A stretch of DNA of 64,000 nucleotides from Cryptomeria japonica. Taxonomy: Eukaryota; Streptophyta; Pinopsida; Cupressales; Cupressaceae. The position numbers were made by a program, and so were the translations under genes. Below the pieces are notes generated by a model. The model did not search any database and was not told the DNA's origin. It saw only the letters and a program-made list of their open reading frames with translations. Shown one piece after another: positions 33,204-44,487 of the stretch (positions are counted from its first letter, which is position 1; the number at the start of each line of letters is the position of its first letter). The DNA is taken from assembly GCF_030272615.1 (NCBI RefSeq), contig NC_081407.1, positions 136,902,897 through 136,966,896 on the forward strand, in the 5' to 3' direction.

Positions 33204-34891
33204 TATCCTAGCAGTAACAATATCCAACATATCCAATGTTTTTAATATGTTTTCTCCTTCTTCAACACTGGTAGGAGCCTGATCAGATTGATTGATTTGT
33301 TGTGCCTTCATAAGGGCATGAGAGACTAGAGACACATTTTCATTGATTACATCTCTAAGGTGACCAATAGGAAGAATAATGTTTTCTCTTTTCTATTGCA
33401 ACTCAAAGAACCTATTGTATAATTCTTCAGTGGTAGGTCTGGTGGAACCAGACAAATATTGTTTCAGATTAAGACTCAGTAGAGTCTATCTCTTATTTTA
33501 TGCTTTTGGTGGCCTCAAGACATTGCAAATTGTAGTGATATAAGACTTTAGCTTCTTTAAGGCATGCTTTCCCTTTAGAGATAAGTTCAAAAAATATTTT
33601 GTGTGCAACAAGACACTTTATTTTAAGCTCAATTAACTTCTTTTCCTTTTCTTTTTCAACATCTTTGAGACCAGAAGAATAAACTTTAAAAGAATTCATT
33701 AACAATTTAAAATTTTATACTCCCAAAAGAGATGGATCAATATTGCTTTCAAGTGTAACATTGTCTAGCACTTGAATAGCTTCCTCAAGCAATTTTTCTT
33801 TCTTTTGCTACTCATCCATCAAATCTTTTCTAGTGGATGTAAGAAATGCATCTCCCAACTAAAACTTATGCATAGGATCCATCTTTCTTAAATAAAAATT
33901 ACCTTAGAATGAGTAATAGGTTGAAAACTTAGTTGCCTATTTAGAAAATTTCCCAAGGGATCTTCACCATTGCCGGAGGAAGTACTGACTTCCATTACTT
34001 TCTTTTCTTCTTTTCTTCCCTTCATCTTCTTTCTTTTCTTTATCCTTTTTACCATTATCCTTTTCAACTTCCTATTTTTCTTCTACATATTTTTTCTCTT
34101 CTTTATCCTATTTTTTAATTGTAATTTCTTTCTCATCACTAGTTTTTTATTCCTTACCTTCAGACTTTTCCCATTTAAAATTATCAACGACAACTGTCAT
34201 GTCAATTTTTTGATCCTTTGTTATAACTTTTGTGTTTTCCAAAGAAGAAAGGGGTGTTGAGTGCCCATAGTAGTATCCTCAGCTGCAACTGCATCTTGAT
34301 CTTCATCTTGAGATGCATGTTACATAGTGGCATTGATATCATCATCCTTGTTTTACAATATTCCAAGGTTTTTTCTAGTATCCTATAGAGCTTCAATTGT
34401 CTCTCTTTTTTATTTCTCAAAAATTTCCTTATCTTTGTGCATCAAAATATCTTCTCTTCTTTTTTATCTAAATTCATTTGAATAAACTTTCTTTAATGTA
34501 GCTATATCCTCTTCTAATAAGGTTGCACCCATAGGCTGTAGCGCATACTACTTGATATTTTCTACATCTTCTATTGCTTCATGTCTCAATTTTGACAACA
34601 CACTCCATAGATCATCAAGAATATCAATTTTGAAGCTTTCCATATATGCTTCTAGATCAATTAATATTTTACAAATTCCTCAACAATTGTTGCCTTATCT
34701 ACCTAATCTTATTTTCCATATATTTCTCTAACCTCTTTCATCTTATCATCTGACACCATATAGTTGAACAAAGTGTCCAACTTTAGAGGCTTCTTCTTCT
34801 TACCTTTCTTCACTTTTTCATCTTTTTTTCTTTCTCAAAGTACATATTTATCTTTTTTGGCTTCAATATTTTCTTCATCTAAAGATTTTGC
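33204..34891 (-). pseudogene. Element E env-like ORF, C-terminal part
   Basis: Minus-strand sequence full of Lys/Glu-rich, coiled-coil-like pieces in shifting frames. Examples are AKSLDEENIEAKKDK at the right end, ILDDLWSVLSKLRHEAIED near 34640, and KDVEKEKEKKLIELKIKC near 33650. The right end joins in frame with the piece at 41161 (KQVHLVD + AKSLDEE) once element F is removed. Many stops. Read with the N-terminal and middle pieces it is the third copy of the ORF seen in F and I; similarity in this half is weaker and mostly compositional. Confidence 0.6.
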
Positions 34892-35696
34892 TATTGGCCT
34901 ATTTGTCATTATTGTCAATAATGTTATGGTTATTGTTTCTATCTGACATGTGTGTATGTGATTTGATCCGGAAAAGTTTGCTTTATCATGCCTTGCATAG
35001 TTTTGAGGTCTCGTATTTTGTGTTACTGGAAGCTACTTATGAGTTTGGTCCTATTCGGATATGTTTGTTGTACACGTTTTGAGATCTGATCCCATCTGGA
35101 TATGTTGTGATGCATACTTCTAAGTTTGTAGGTGAAAGTTGACACTACATGAAGCCACCTAGATTGTTATAGTATGTGGTTAAGTCCGGTCTCATCCACT
35201 CCGGTTGAGCCAACTTGACAATCAAATGGTGCAGATATATATCATCAAGGATATCATTTTCTAGATGTATGGCTATTGAAAGACAACTATTTTGATGTAC
35301 TATATACGAAATAATTGTGGTTATGTTTTGCATGCAAGTTCGATACAATGAATTTATGTGACAGATTATGTACTTTAGGAAACTGTATTCTATGCATATG
35401 TTAGATGCACTTTGTATTAATCCCTCTTTGTAATTTGGACAACAAGTCCAAAATAGACAGTGAGCCACCCCTTTGTATTGTGTAACCAGTTGCATACTAC
35501 ACTAGTCTTGAGAGTATCATCTCTTCATGGTTTTTCCCATATTGGGTTTTCCACCTACAAATCTGGTGTTTTGTGTTATGCTTCCATTTTTGTTTACTAC
35601 ACTTTGAATTATGATATGTGATTGGTTAATAAGAAGTTTAAATAAGCTCAAGGGAATACTAATTCACCCCTCCCTTCTCAATATTTTGGTTATTCA
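34892..35696 (+). repeat. 5' LTR of element F
   Basis: 805 bp, beginning TATTGGCC (TGTTGGCC in the other LTR) and ending GGTTATTCA. It carries the ATGGTTTTTCCC/GGGTTTTCCAC module near 35528 and AATTCACCCCTCCCTTCTCA at 35661-35680. Confidence 0.88.
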
Positions 35697-35701
35697 ATAA
35701 T

Positions 35702-35713
35702 TGGTATCAGAGC
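35702..35713 (+). promoter_or_regulatory. Primer binding site of element F
   Basis: TGGTATCAGAGC, five bases after the LTR end; initiator tRNA-Met type. Confidence 0.9.
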
Positions 35714-35767
35714 CAAGTCCTTTAGAAGAGTCTAACCACTTAAAGGAGATCCAAAAAGTTGAACTTA

Positions 35768-36722
35768 TGGATTTAAATGATGACTTGAGGAAATATTTTG
35801 AAGAGCTTGAGGCAACTGGAGCTGAAAACAAAGACTTGAAGGAGAATGTTTAATTAGCAAATGAATGCATCAAAAAGATAAGAGACGACCTGAAAAATTT
35901 AAGATTAGACACAAAGAAGTCAATGATGAGCTCAACCAAGAAAACAAGACCATCTCAGATCTAAGGATCAAATATGAAGACAATGAAAAGACTAAATAAT
36001 ATCTAAACCAAATGGTGAAGTGCAAATATGAAGAATGTGAGAAGCTAAAACAAAAATAACACTCCTCAAAGAAGATCTTGAGAAAACCAAGGATCAACAA
36101 TGCAACACTAAATCCATCATGCCCAACACTGTAACCAATACTAAGGATGATTCAGAAGCTAATAAGGAAGCAAAGTCCAATGGAGAAGAACCCTCTCTAG
36201 CAAAGGTGATAGTCTCTGAGGAGGAAAAAGGTAAGTATCCAGTCAAGCAGTAGGTAAGTATGAAAAACACTCCTTTCTATGGTTTTTGCTACAAATTTAA
36301 TAAAGTAGGACACAAGGTAGTAGAATGTAAGAATAGTTTGAATCAACCCTTTAATTCATTCTATTGTAGATGCTACACATACAACAAGTATGGTCATAAA
36401 TATAATCAATGTAGGATTCTGATTGTAAATCAAAATAGAATAACTATTTTAGAGGTAGATGTTATACATACAATATTATTGGACACAAATCTAACCAGTG
36501 CAGGTCAAGACAAAATTCAACAAATATCAAATGTCACAACTGCAATAAACCTGGTCACATAGAAAGGCAGTGCAAAAGCAATAAAGATCAAGATCAAACC
36601 AAACTAGTAAAGAAGGTCAATGTGGAGGATGTCAAAGTTGAATTGAAGAAAATATGGAGAAAGAAGGAAACCGCAAAAATGCTAGCATCCTACTCTGGTG
36701 TAGGCACTTCATCTGGAAATTG
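35768..36722 (+). pseudogene. gag: Element F gag remnant: coiled coil plus four zinc knuckles
   Basis: From ATG 35768 the frame gives a Glu/Lys/Leu-rich helical segment (LRKYFEELEATGAENKDLKE) with many stops. Four knuckles follow at 36287-36328, 36365-36412, 36459-36501 and 36532-36573. Only the last keeps all four ligands (CHNCNKPGHIERQC); in the first and second a Cys is replaced by Phe or Tyr. Frames change between knuckles two, three and four. The N-terminal gag domain seen in copias A-C is missing, so the remnant starts inside gag. Confidence 0.78.
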
Positions 36723-37066
36723 AGTATCTTATGGCTTTGGCCAAGGGGGAGTAACTGGAAGATCATAATCGTATCGCCATCCAAATTTGTTTGAGGCCAT
36801 ATACTGACAAAAGAAGTAATATAGTAGTCATTGTCATAACCTATCACATGATCGAGTAAGCTATTTCAAAAGTTGAGAATATGGAAGACAACTCATGCAC
36901 ATGTAATGTGAAACCCTTGATGAAAATAATATAAAGACGTCACCATAACTAGTTATTTCACCGTGAATTAAAAGCACTCAAGAGTTGTGAAGGCAATTAA
37001 GGTGATCAAGTGATCTTAGGGTTTCTCCAGTAAGGTTCAATCTAACAATCTATAGAATTAGTAATC
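36723..37066 (+). other. Spacer between gag remnant and env-like ORF of F
   Basis: Contains a polypurine-tract-like CCAAGGGGGAGTAAC at 36739-36753 and no protease or polymerase motif. In intact Sireviruses pol would separate these two genes. Confidence 0.6.
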
Positions 37067-40000
37067 ATGGCTACCCCCATAGTTGTCAATATTTCTGACA
37101 AGCCTCGACTTGTATTCACAAAGACACCCTATATGGAAATTTAGATAGATCTCAGTGGAGCATTTTAAAAAATTCTGATAGGAGTTATTTTGGTAGAAGA
37201 TATCATGGGTTACATCCGTGTTAGGCAGGAATAATTCATTCATCATAGAAAGATGCTAGAAATCTAGATCAAATAGATAGTTGATTAATAAGGAAAGGTC
37301 AAACCAGAATTCATCAACCTAGTCTAGAAGAACCAAAACACATAGAATAACTTTCCAAATTTTTGTCATGGTGAGAAATGGGTCAAATTGGCAATGAGTA
37401 GATTTCATGATGGGTTTCTCTAGTTGGAACAAACCCATATAATAACCAAGGAAGTGATGAAGACTACCATTGGTCTAAGTGACTCCGGTGAAGTTTCCAA
37501 ACTGAAGTCGTCCAAAAATAAGGTTGTCATAGAATTAACAGGCACCATATTTGACAAGTGTTCACTAGCCATCGACAATGTCAAAAATCTAGTAGTTAAG
37601 TATCTTTCTCTAATGGTTGGGAATAAAATTTATTTTACAAATAAAGAAAATTCTATTTCTACTACTGTTGTGTATATGACTTATGAGATGGTAGAGTTAA
37701 ACAAAGATTTTTACCTCAATGAAATCCTACGACAACAATTTCTAGAGAATCTTGCAAGGAGAAGAAGCACTCATTCGAATTCAGTACCCTAGTACTATGC
37801 ATCTTGTTCTACTTCATATAAGAGTTACTTGGTCACGGTAGGGTTTTATAGTCTCAAGACAAATTGGTAGCTCATTAGATTGCATATAAGCTCAGAGGAT
37901 TTATTAATGAAAAGGTTAGAGAAAAAGAGTTTGCAGTGTTCTTTGTCATCTTTCAAATGAAGATGCAGAACCGAGATAAAATACCAAAGGAGATTGTTGA
38001 GAAGTACAAAAAGGATATCACATTATAATTACAACTAACAACATGGAAGTTGTTGTGCCCAGAAAAGTCTAGGTCCTTCCTTTTGGATATGAAGTTTCAT
38101 CTGATATTCTTCATGGTGCAGCTAAAATTCTCTTGGAGAATTTGATAGATGAATCCCAATAATGTTATGGGACTGCTAATGAAAAATCCTTACAAGTCTG
38201 GATGGAACTCACCAAGAAGGATCATGAAAAGAGAGTGAAAAATTTCATTCAAGAATCCTTAGACAAGGCCAATTTGACTAAGAAAGAAATCTCTAAGGTT
38301 AGGTGATCCGGAAGACTTGGTGCATCCAACCAAGGCTTCTCAAGAAGAGCTTCCCTCCTCAAGCTCCCCAAAGAAGAAAATTGAAATCAAAAGGAAAACT
38401 ATTGTCTTGGAGTCTGAGGAAGAAGTTGAAGAAGCTGAGCAATACTAGATACATGTCTAGAAGTCCAAAGGAAAGAAGGTTAAGAAACCACTTGATGCAA
38501 AAAGTATTTGTGAATCCCTTTCTCAAAGAAGGAGTCCAAGGGAGGTAGGTAATCTATTTACTAATGTCAGTGCTAAAGATTAGAATGCCATAATTAAAGG
38601 GTTTATTATGTATTGTGTAAAATTTGAAGCTGCAATTGAGAAATATAGAAATATAGTTCCAAATGAATTGTTTCAAGAGTTAATGAGGACAAGGCAAATT
38701 TATAGAGAAGAGGAACAAGTTATTAAAGATCATATATTTGAAGTAGTCAAATCCACCCTCTCTTCTTGGAAGTATGTAAAACAGAGTTAAGAACCAAAAA
38801 GAACATAGATTATCCCATACTTGGTGTACCCAATGCTAAAGAGAAGGTTTTGAAGGAGATCATGGATACAATTATGTCTATTGCCAAGAATAACGGTCTT
38901 CTCTACTCTGATTCTAGTACCACCACCAGTATATCTAAGGATGTGCATATTAGTCTCTAAAGATAAAAGTGATCCCTCAAATAATTTGATGGATGTGAAT
39001 GAAGTGTCTGCCATGGAAATTCCTATAAACAATGTTATGGACAACAATGATGCTCTCGAAACCTCTGAAGTCCCTCTTGTCAATCATGGATCTAACAAGG
39101 GAAAATAAGTCAAAGGTTCTACTATCAACCAAGTCTCCAATAAGGATGAGAAAAACATTGAATGTAATATTTCATCAAAAGTAAAGGCAGATATCCCAAG
39201 TAAGGAATGTAATGTGTAGGTATCCATAATTGGAACCAATCCCGGCTCCTCGGAATATGCATGGAAGAAGATATTATATGCTCCATTGATACTCTTGGTA
39301 ATCACATCTTCTATGCAATATGTTGATTTCTCCAATGTGGATTCAGTATAGAAGCTTGAGATTGGAGCATTCATTTCCTCTACAAAGAAATATTTTCATA
39401 AAGGCAATAAAATTGTTGAAGATCTCCTAACAAGACTCCATGTTGCTATACCTGAATGTCAGATAGATCCAGATATTCTGAGTGTGTAAAAGTGCAAAAT
39501 ATTAATCAAATCCTTGGATAGTCAGGCTGACACAATTAGGAAGAAGTATGAAAAGGACTTAGCTGATGATAGAGAAAGGCTCTTGCAAGAAATCAAGTCC
39601 AAGTGTGAATCAACTCATCAACATCTTTCCCAACTTATCTCTATAGGCTAGTCCTATTTGGAGAATAGAGATATATTGTTTTCTTTCAGTCTACAATGGT
39701 TGGATGCTACTCAAAGCATAAAAAATGAGATGAACATTATTGAAGACAAGATCCAAAAAACATAAGTAAACTTCAAGTTTTCCAAAGATTTATCTAGCTT
39801 TGGAAGATCAAAGATTGAGGAACTACATGACAGATGCTATGAGTTGTAGTAGCAAAGAGGCAATATCATCATGCCACTAGGCAAGATGAGATATATTAGC
39901 AATGAAAGTATCTCTTTTATGAAGAGGGCTCTTTCTCTTGCTTCATAATTATCTTACACTGATCCCAATTCCATTCCTGAAGTAGAGAAACTTCATGCAC

Positions 40001-40109
40001 CCCTTCTAGCTAAGATAGAGTTTCTGACAGAAGCAATCTGTCATTGGGACTCGCACAAGGACTTCTTGACAACTCACACCCAGAACCTCAAACAGTCCTC
40101 CAAAAATTG
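37067..40109 (+). pseudogene. Env-like / coiled-coil ORF of element F
   Basis: About 1000 codons from ATG 37067 (MATPIVVNISDKPRL) to the end near 40109, with many stops and several frame changes. Conserved blocks in order: the MATP start; a WVKLAMSRFHDGF segment (about 37380); VGNKIYFTNKENSIS and LRQQFLENL (37615-37755); FVIFQMKMQNRDKIPKEI and VEKYKKDI (about 37945-38020); MEVVVPRKV with FGYEVS (38044-38100); a basic region (38300-38500); and a C-terminal coiled-coil-like part (YEKDLADDRERLLQEIKSKC, 39547). It aligns block by block with E and I. I see no signal peptide, membrane segment or known enzyme motif. It occupies the env-like gene position, but calling it an envelope protein is not supported by any visible feature. 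Confidence 0.72.
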
Positions 40110-40333
40110 ATAGTTATTCCTGTTGGGGGGATTTCATAAGTTTTGATACTCCGCTTAACCTTTGTCATTATTCTCAAAGGGGAAGTAGTAGGGGTAGTAG
40201 TGGTAGGAGTAATTCTAGCAGTTAATTACTCTCTTTCATTTCATGCAAAGACTATTGATACTTTATTTCCTATTAGTATTTCAACAAACTTACTCTGTAT
40301 AACTTATATTGCCATCAATGAGAAAGACGGATA
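40110..40333 (+). other. Polypurine-like region before the F 3' LTR
   Basis: G-rich tracts TGTTGGGGGGATTT (40123-40136) and CAAAGGGGAAGTAGTAGGGG (about 40175-40195) lie between the end of the ORF and the LTR at 40334, resembling the repeated polypurine tracts of G and I in decayed form. Confidence 0.5.
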
Positions 40334-41160
40334 TGTTGGCCTATTTGTCATTGTTGTCTTTGATGTCATGGTTATTGTTTCTATCTAGCATGTGTGTATA
40401 TGATCTAATCCAGAAAATTTTGCTTTATCATGTCTTGTACAGTTTTGAGGTCCAGTATTTTGTGTTACTGGAAGCTGCTTATGAGTCCAGTCCTATCTAG
40501 ATATGTTTGTTGCACATGTTTCAAGATGCGGTCCCATCCAGATATGATGTAATATGCACTTCTCAAGTTTGTAGCTAAAAATTGACACCACATGAAGCCA
40601 CCCGAATTGTTGTAGCATGTGGTTAAGTCCAGTCTCATCCACTTCGACTGAACGAACTTGACAATTAAATGTTGTGGATATATATCATCGAGGATATCAT
40701 TTGCTAGATGTATGGTTATTGAAAGACAACTATTTTGATGTACTATATGTGAAAAAATTATTGTTATGTTTTGCATGCAAGTTCGGTACAATGAATTTAT
40801 GTGATAGCTTATGTACTTCAAGGAACTATATTCCATGCATAAGTTAGATGAACTTGTAATAGTTTAAATTTTGTATACTCTATAAGCCCTCTTTGTAATT
40901 TGGACATCAAATCTGAAACTGACAGTGAGACACCCCTTTGTATTGTGTAACCGGTTGCATACTACACTATTCCTGAGAGTATCATCTCTCTGTGGTTTTT
41001 CCCATATTGGGTTTTCCATGTACAAATCTGGTGTTATGTGTTATGCCTCCATTTTTCTTTATTTCACTTTGAATTATGTTATGTGATTGGTTAATAAGAA
41101 GTTTAAATAAGTTCAAGGGAATACTGATTCACCCCCCCCTCTTAGTATTCTGGTTATTCA
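40334..41160 (+). repeat. 3' LTR of element F
   Basis: 827 bp, TGTTGGCC to GGTTATTCA, homologous to 34892-35696 with many substitutions. It has GTGGTTTTTCCC near 40992 and GATTCACCCCCCCCTCTTAG near 41126. Confidence 0.88.
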
Positions 41161-42439
41161 ATGTCTACAAGGTGCACTTGTTTACCCTTTTGAGTCACAA
41201 ATTCTTCTTTGTCTTCTAATTCCTCTTCTTCTTTCTTATAAGACTTGACTTTAGTATCCTTTTGTTTTACTCTCCTTGGAGTAGAGAAAGTCATTGTTTG
41301 TTTCTTTCTTTTTCTGGACTTATACTTAAATGTTAGAGGTGTCTTTTCCTCTACCTAAGTTGTCTTGTTCTTCTCAAGGGTAGATAGAATGGTTCCAGAG
41401 GACATAGATGTATCTAGAGAGGAGGAGATTCTTGTTCTCCTTGATCTTTTTGCAAGACCTACTTCTTGTCTCTTTCAATCATTATCTTCTTAGGAAATGC
41501 CAGCTGCTTTGGCAATTTCATTAATTTTCTTTTGGACCCTCTTGTCAATGGCAAGATCCATCTGTTCCATATGCACTACTTTGGATTTCTCCTCATGTGT
41601 CATGCCTTTCTTGGAATTCATCTTTAGTAATACTCAAAATAACTTCAGCTAAAGCAATTATTTCTTCTTCTGACACTTCAAATCCAAGAGTCATTATCCA
41701 TTTAGTTCTAGGCTATATCACCTCCATAATACATGCATATGTAGATATTAGAAAAGTAACATCATTGTGCTATTTTTCAACAAGCCTTTTCGGAATTATT
41801 TATCTCTTTTGTATCCATTTTTGAAATACAACAAAGAAAACAATAAAAGCTTCATCTTCCATTGTTAAGTCCTTGAACCTATTCATGTACTCATTTATCT
41901 GATGTGTCATCAATTTTCTAGGAATCTAACCTACATTCTTATAACCTGGAAGTTCACCCAAAAAGTAGAACAATATGCACATGGCTAATGTGCCATACCG
42001 GAAATCATGCTTCTTTTCTTTTGACTACTTCAAATTTTCTAGAAATTGTTGTCTTAAGAATCCACATAGATCATAGTCTCCATTTTTCATCACCATCTCA
42101 AAGGCTACATTGATAGTTATTGCCAATATAGATTTTTCTCTATTAGTAAAGTAAATTTTGTTTCCAATCATTAGTAATGCATACTTTACTACAAAGTTAG
42201 TAATTGTACTGACTTTCATATCTCTTCCATCTAAGGTAGCACTGGTTAAGTTAGCCAAATCAATAGTCTTCACTGCTCTCATTAATAGAACTGATCCAGT
42301 AGACCATAACTGATTAAGTTGTTAAATCACTTCCTTCATTATCATACATGGTTGGTCTAACCATACACACTCATCATGAAATCTATTGATTTCCATATGC
42401 ACCCACTTGTCATCATAACAAAAAAATGGAAATCAAGTC
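41161..42439 (-). pseudogene. Element E env-like ORF, middle part
   Basis: Minus-strand continuation of the ORF. From 42430: FHDECVWLDQPCMIMKEVI; MRAVKTIDLANLTSATLDG; VGNKIYFTN counterpart IGNKIYFTNREKSI; LRQQFLENLK (42040); EDEAFIVFFVVFQKW; IMEVI-stop-PRTKW with LGFEVSEEEI (41730-41680); then a basic Ser/Lys region to about 41165. Each block matches F in the same order, and the MEV-PR-W-G(F/Y)E block also matches I. It carries about eight stops. LTR L interrupts on the right and element F on the left. Confidence 0.78.
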
Positions 42440-44131
42440 TGATGCTCTACAAAAAGGATTAGAAAATCTGCTTGATGGCAACACACACAAGAGCACAAGA
42501 AACAAACGTTAATGTTAACAAAAAAAGATTATCCTAAACAGGCATATCAAGAGAGATATTAAGCATGAAATAGAAATCATACAAACATAGAATAGATAAA
42601 CTATACTCCTCCAAATGCTAATCAAGATGCTCATAGTTGCTCCTCCCTTGTTCCTCTCCTCTCCAAGTTCCACATGAGTGTAGCTCTCAACTTTTAGCAC
42701 TAGCCATGGATGCCATATGGATATTCAAGATGGTTGAAAATGATAAACAAATGCTATGCAAGTGTAGATAGTGATGCTATGAAAACGCTCTATGCTAATA
42801 CTAGTATAACAACAATACTCTAATTCTTCCTTCTTTGCTTGAGGAGAAGGGTTCTATTTATAGAAGAAATAGGGAAATGAAGGGTTAAGATTGAGAAATC
42901 TTAACAAGGGTTAGGATTGAAAGATATTCAATCCATGTGAGACTTTCAACCCAATCCCATGTTGACAAGTGTCACAATGAGGAGGCATGAGAGGAGAGAT
43001 AAGAAGCATTAAATGCTTGAGGGGACATGATGATTACCCTAGGGGGTTGGGTTAGGGTTAGGTTAATGGATATTCCTTTTATCCAAGGGATAAATGAATG
43101 TGCAAGGGTTAAATGGTTACCTTAGTCAACGGAATAAATGCTTTGAAGAGACCCATGTGTCAAAAGGATGGTTAAGTTAGAGGAAAGTCTCTAACCAAAG
43201 GTAAAAGGTGAGTTAACCATAAATGGTTATGTAAGAGCCTTTAATGGTTTGGAAGACTTTAGAGGTTAACCATTTGAAGACATAAAGCCTTTAATGGTTA
43301 TTGAAGACTTTGGAGGTTTTTGAGAAATGACTTCTTTTTATTTAGGAATGTGACAATGATTAGGATAGGATTAGGCTAATTAGACGGAGTTAGAAGAATC
43401 TAGAAGGGATTTAGGCATGCAAGTGGATTTTGTAGGAGAATGCAAGTGGGGGGAATTTTGGGATTTTCAATTAAAATAAAATTATTTATTTCAATTAAAT
43501 GGTGTAATTTGTATTTCAAATAAATATTAATTTATTTAAATGAGAAAAAAGAAGATAAAGCATTAAATGCTTGAAGACTTTAAGGGAAACCTTTAAAGGC
43601 TTAAGAAGACTCTAGAAGGAAGCCATTAAGTTTGAAGACTTTAAGGGAAACCATTAAAGTCTTAAGAAGACTTTAAGGGAAGCCATTAAGTTTGAAGACT
43701 TTAAGGGAAACCATTAAAGGTTTCAAGTGGGTGAGGATAAATAGGATTTTAAATAAATGATTTATTTAAAATAGTTGTGCAACTTACATTTGTAGGAAAA
43801 TGCAAGTGGGTGGAGGATAAAGGTGATTTAAATAAATGTTAATTTATTTAAATGTGAGAGATGGGATTTTGGGGGTTTTAAATAAATATTAATTTATTTA
43901 AATGTGAGAGAAGATTTAATTAAACAAATATGATTTATTTATTTAATTAATGGTCTGAATTTGGTTAAGTGAATTAAATCAAATAAATTGAATAATTTAT
44001 TTAATTAATAGGAGAAGAGGGTTAAGATGAATTAATTAAATATTAATTTAATTAATTATTGATTGCTGGTTAAATAATCAAATAAATACTAAATATTCAT
44101 TTAATTAAGTGGATAGGTTTATGTGACTATA
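42440..44131 (-). mobile_element. Solo LTR L (element D family) in the env-like ORF of E
   Basis: Minus strand from TATAGTCACATAA (44131) to GTAGAGCATCA (42440), about 1692 bp, and the reverse complement of the element D 5' LTR over its length. Flanks AAGTC (42435-42439) and GAGTC (44132-44136) match at four of five bases. It contains a 60-bp tandem unit starting TTGAAGACTTTAAGGG (43571, 43632, 43692) and AT-rich palindromic words such as AAATTAATATTTAATT. No internal element sequence is present. Confidence 0.85.
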
Positions 44132-44411
44132 GAGTCCAAACATTCAACTTCTTTTCTGCTAGTGTTTTGTACTCAGGATTTAGTTCAAAGTCATCATCGT
44201 TTAACTCTTAATTACATATATCGGTGAGGTTTCTATGGTTGTATTCTTCCATTTTAACATGTATAAAAGTTGTAACATCCTCAGTTGGTAAAACTTCGTA
44301 CAAAATGGTCGACAATGCACCCATGAGATCATCCTTGGTTGACTTGTTAGGGTATTGTATAAATTTGGGATTGGGCTTAGCATTAAAATAAACAACATTT
44401 GGAGTCGCCAT
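44132..44411 (-). pseudogene. Element E env-like ORF, N-terminal part
   Basis: ATG at 44411 gives MATPNVVYFNAKPNPKF, matching the F start MATPIVVNISDKPRL. It continues through LMGALSTILYEVLPTEDV and FELNPEYKTLAEKKLNVW to the LTR L insertion, with one TAA near 44209. The 76 bases from 44412 to 44487 are upstream sequence of E, cut by the copia C LTR. Confidence 0.75.
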
Positions 44412-44487
44412 TGAAAATAAACTTAGTTGCAAAAGCTAGGGTTAGAAAACTATTGGCAATATTGCATTATAACAAACAATGAAAGAT

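Larger units (their letters stand above)
34892..41160 (+). mobile_element. Element F: Sirevirus-like, gag knuckles plus env-like ORF, no pol
   Basis: LTRs at 34892-35696 and 40334-41160 flank a primer binding site, a partial gag with four zinc knuckles, and directly after it an env-like ORF. No protease, integrase, RT or RNase H motif appears in any frame. It lies within minus-strand element E. A clear target site duplication is not visible (TTTGC left, ATGTC right), so one edge may have been altered. Confidence 0.82.

Noticed and set aside
34887-41165. Target site duplication for element F
   Set aside because: TTTGC and ATGTC agree at only two of five positions, so no duplication is claimed.
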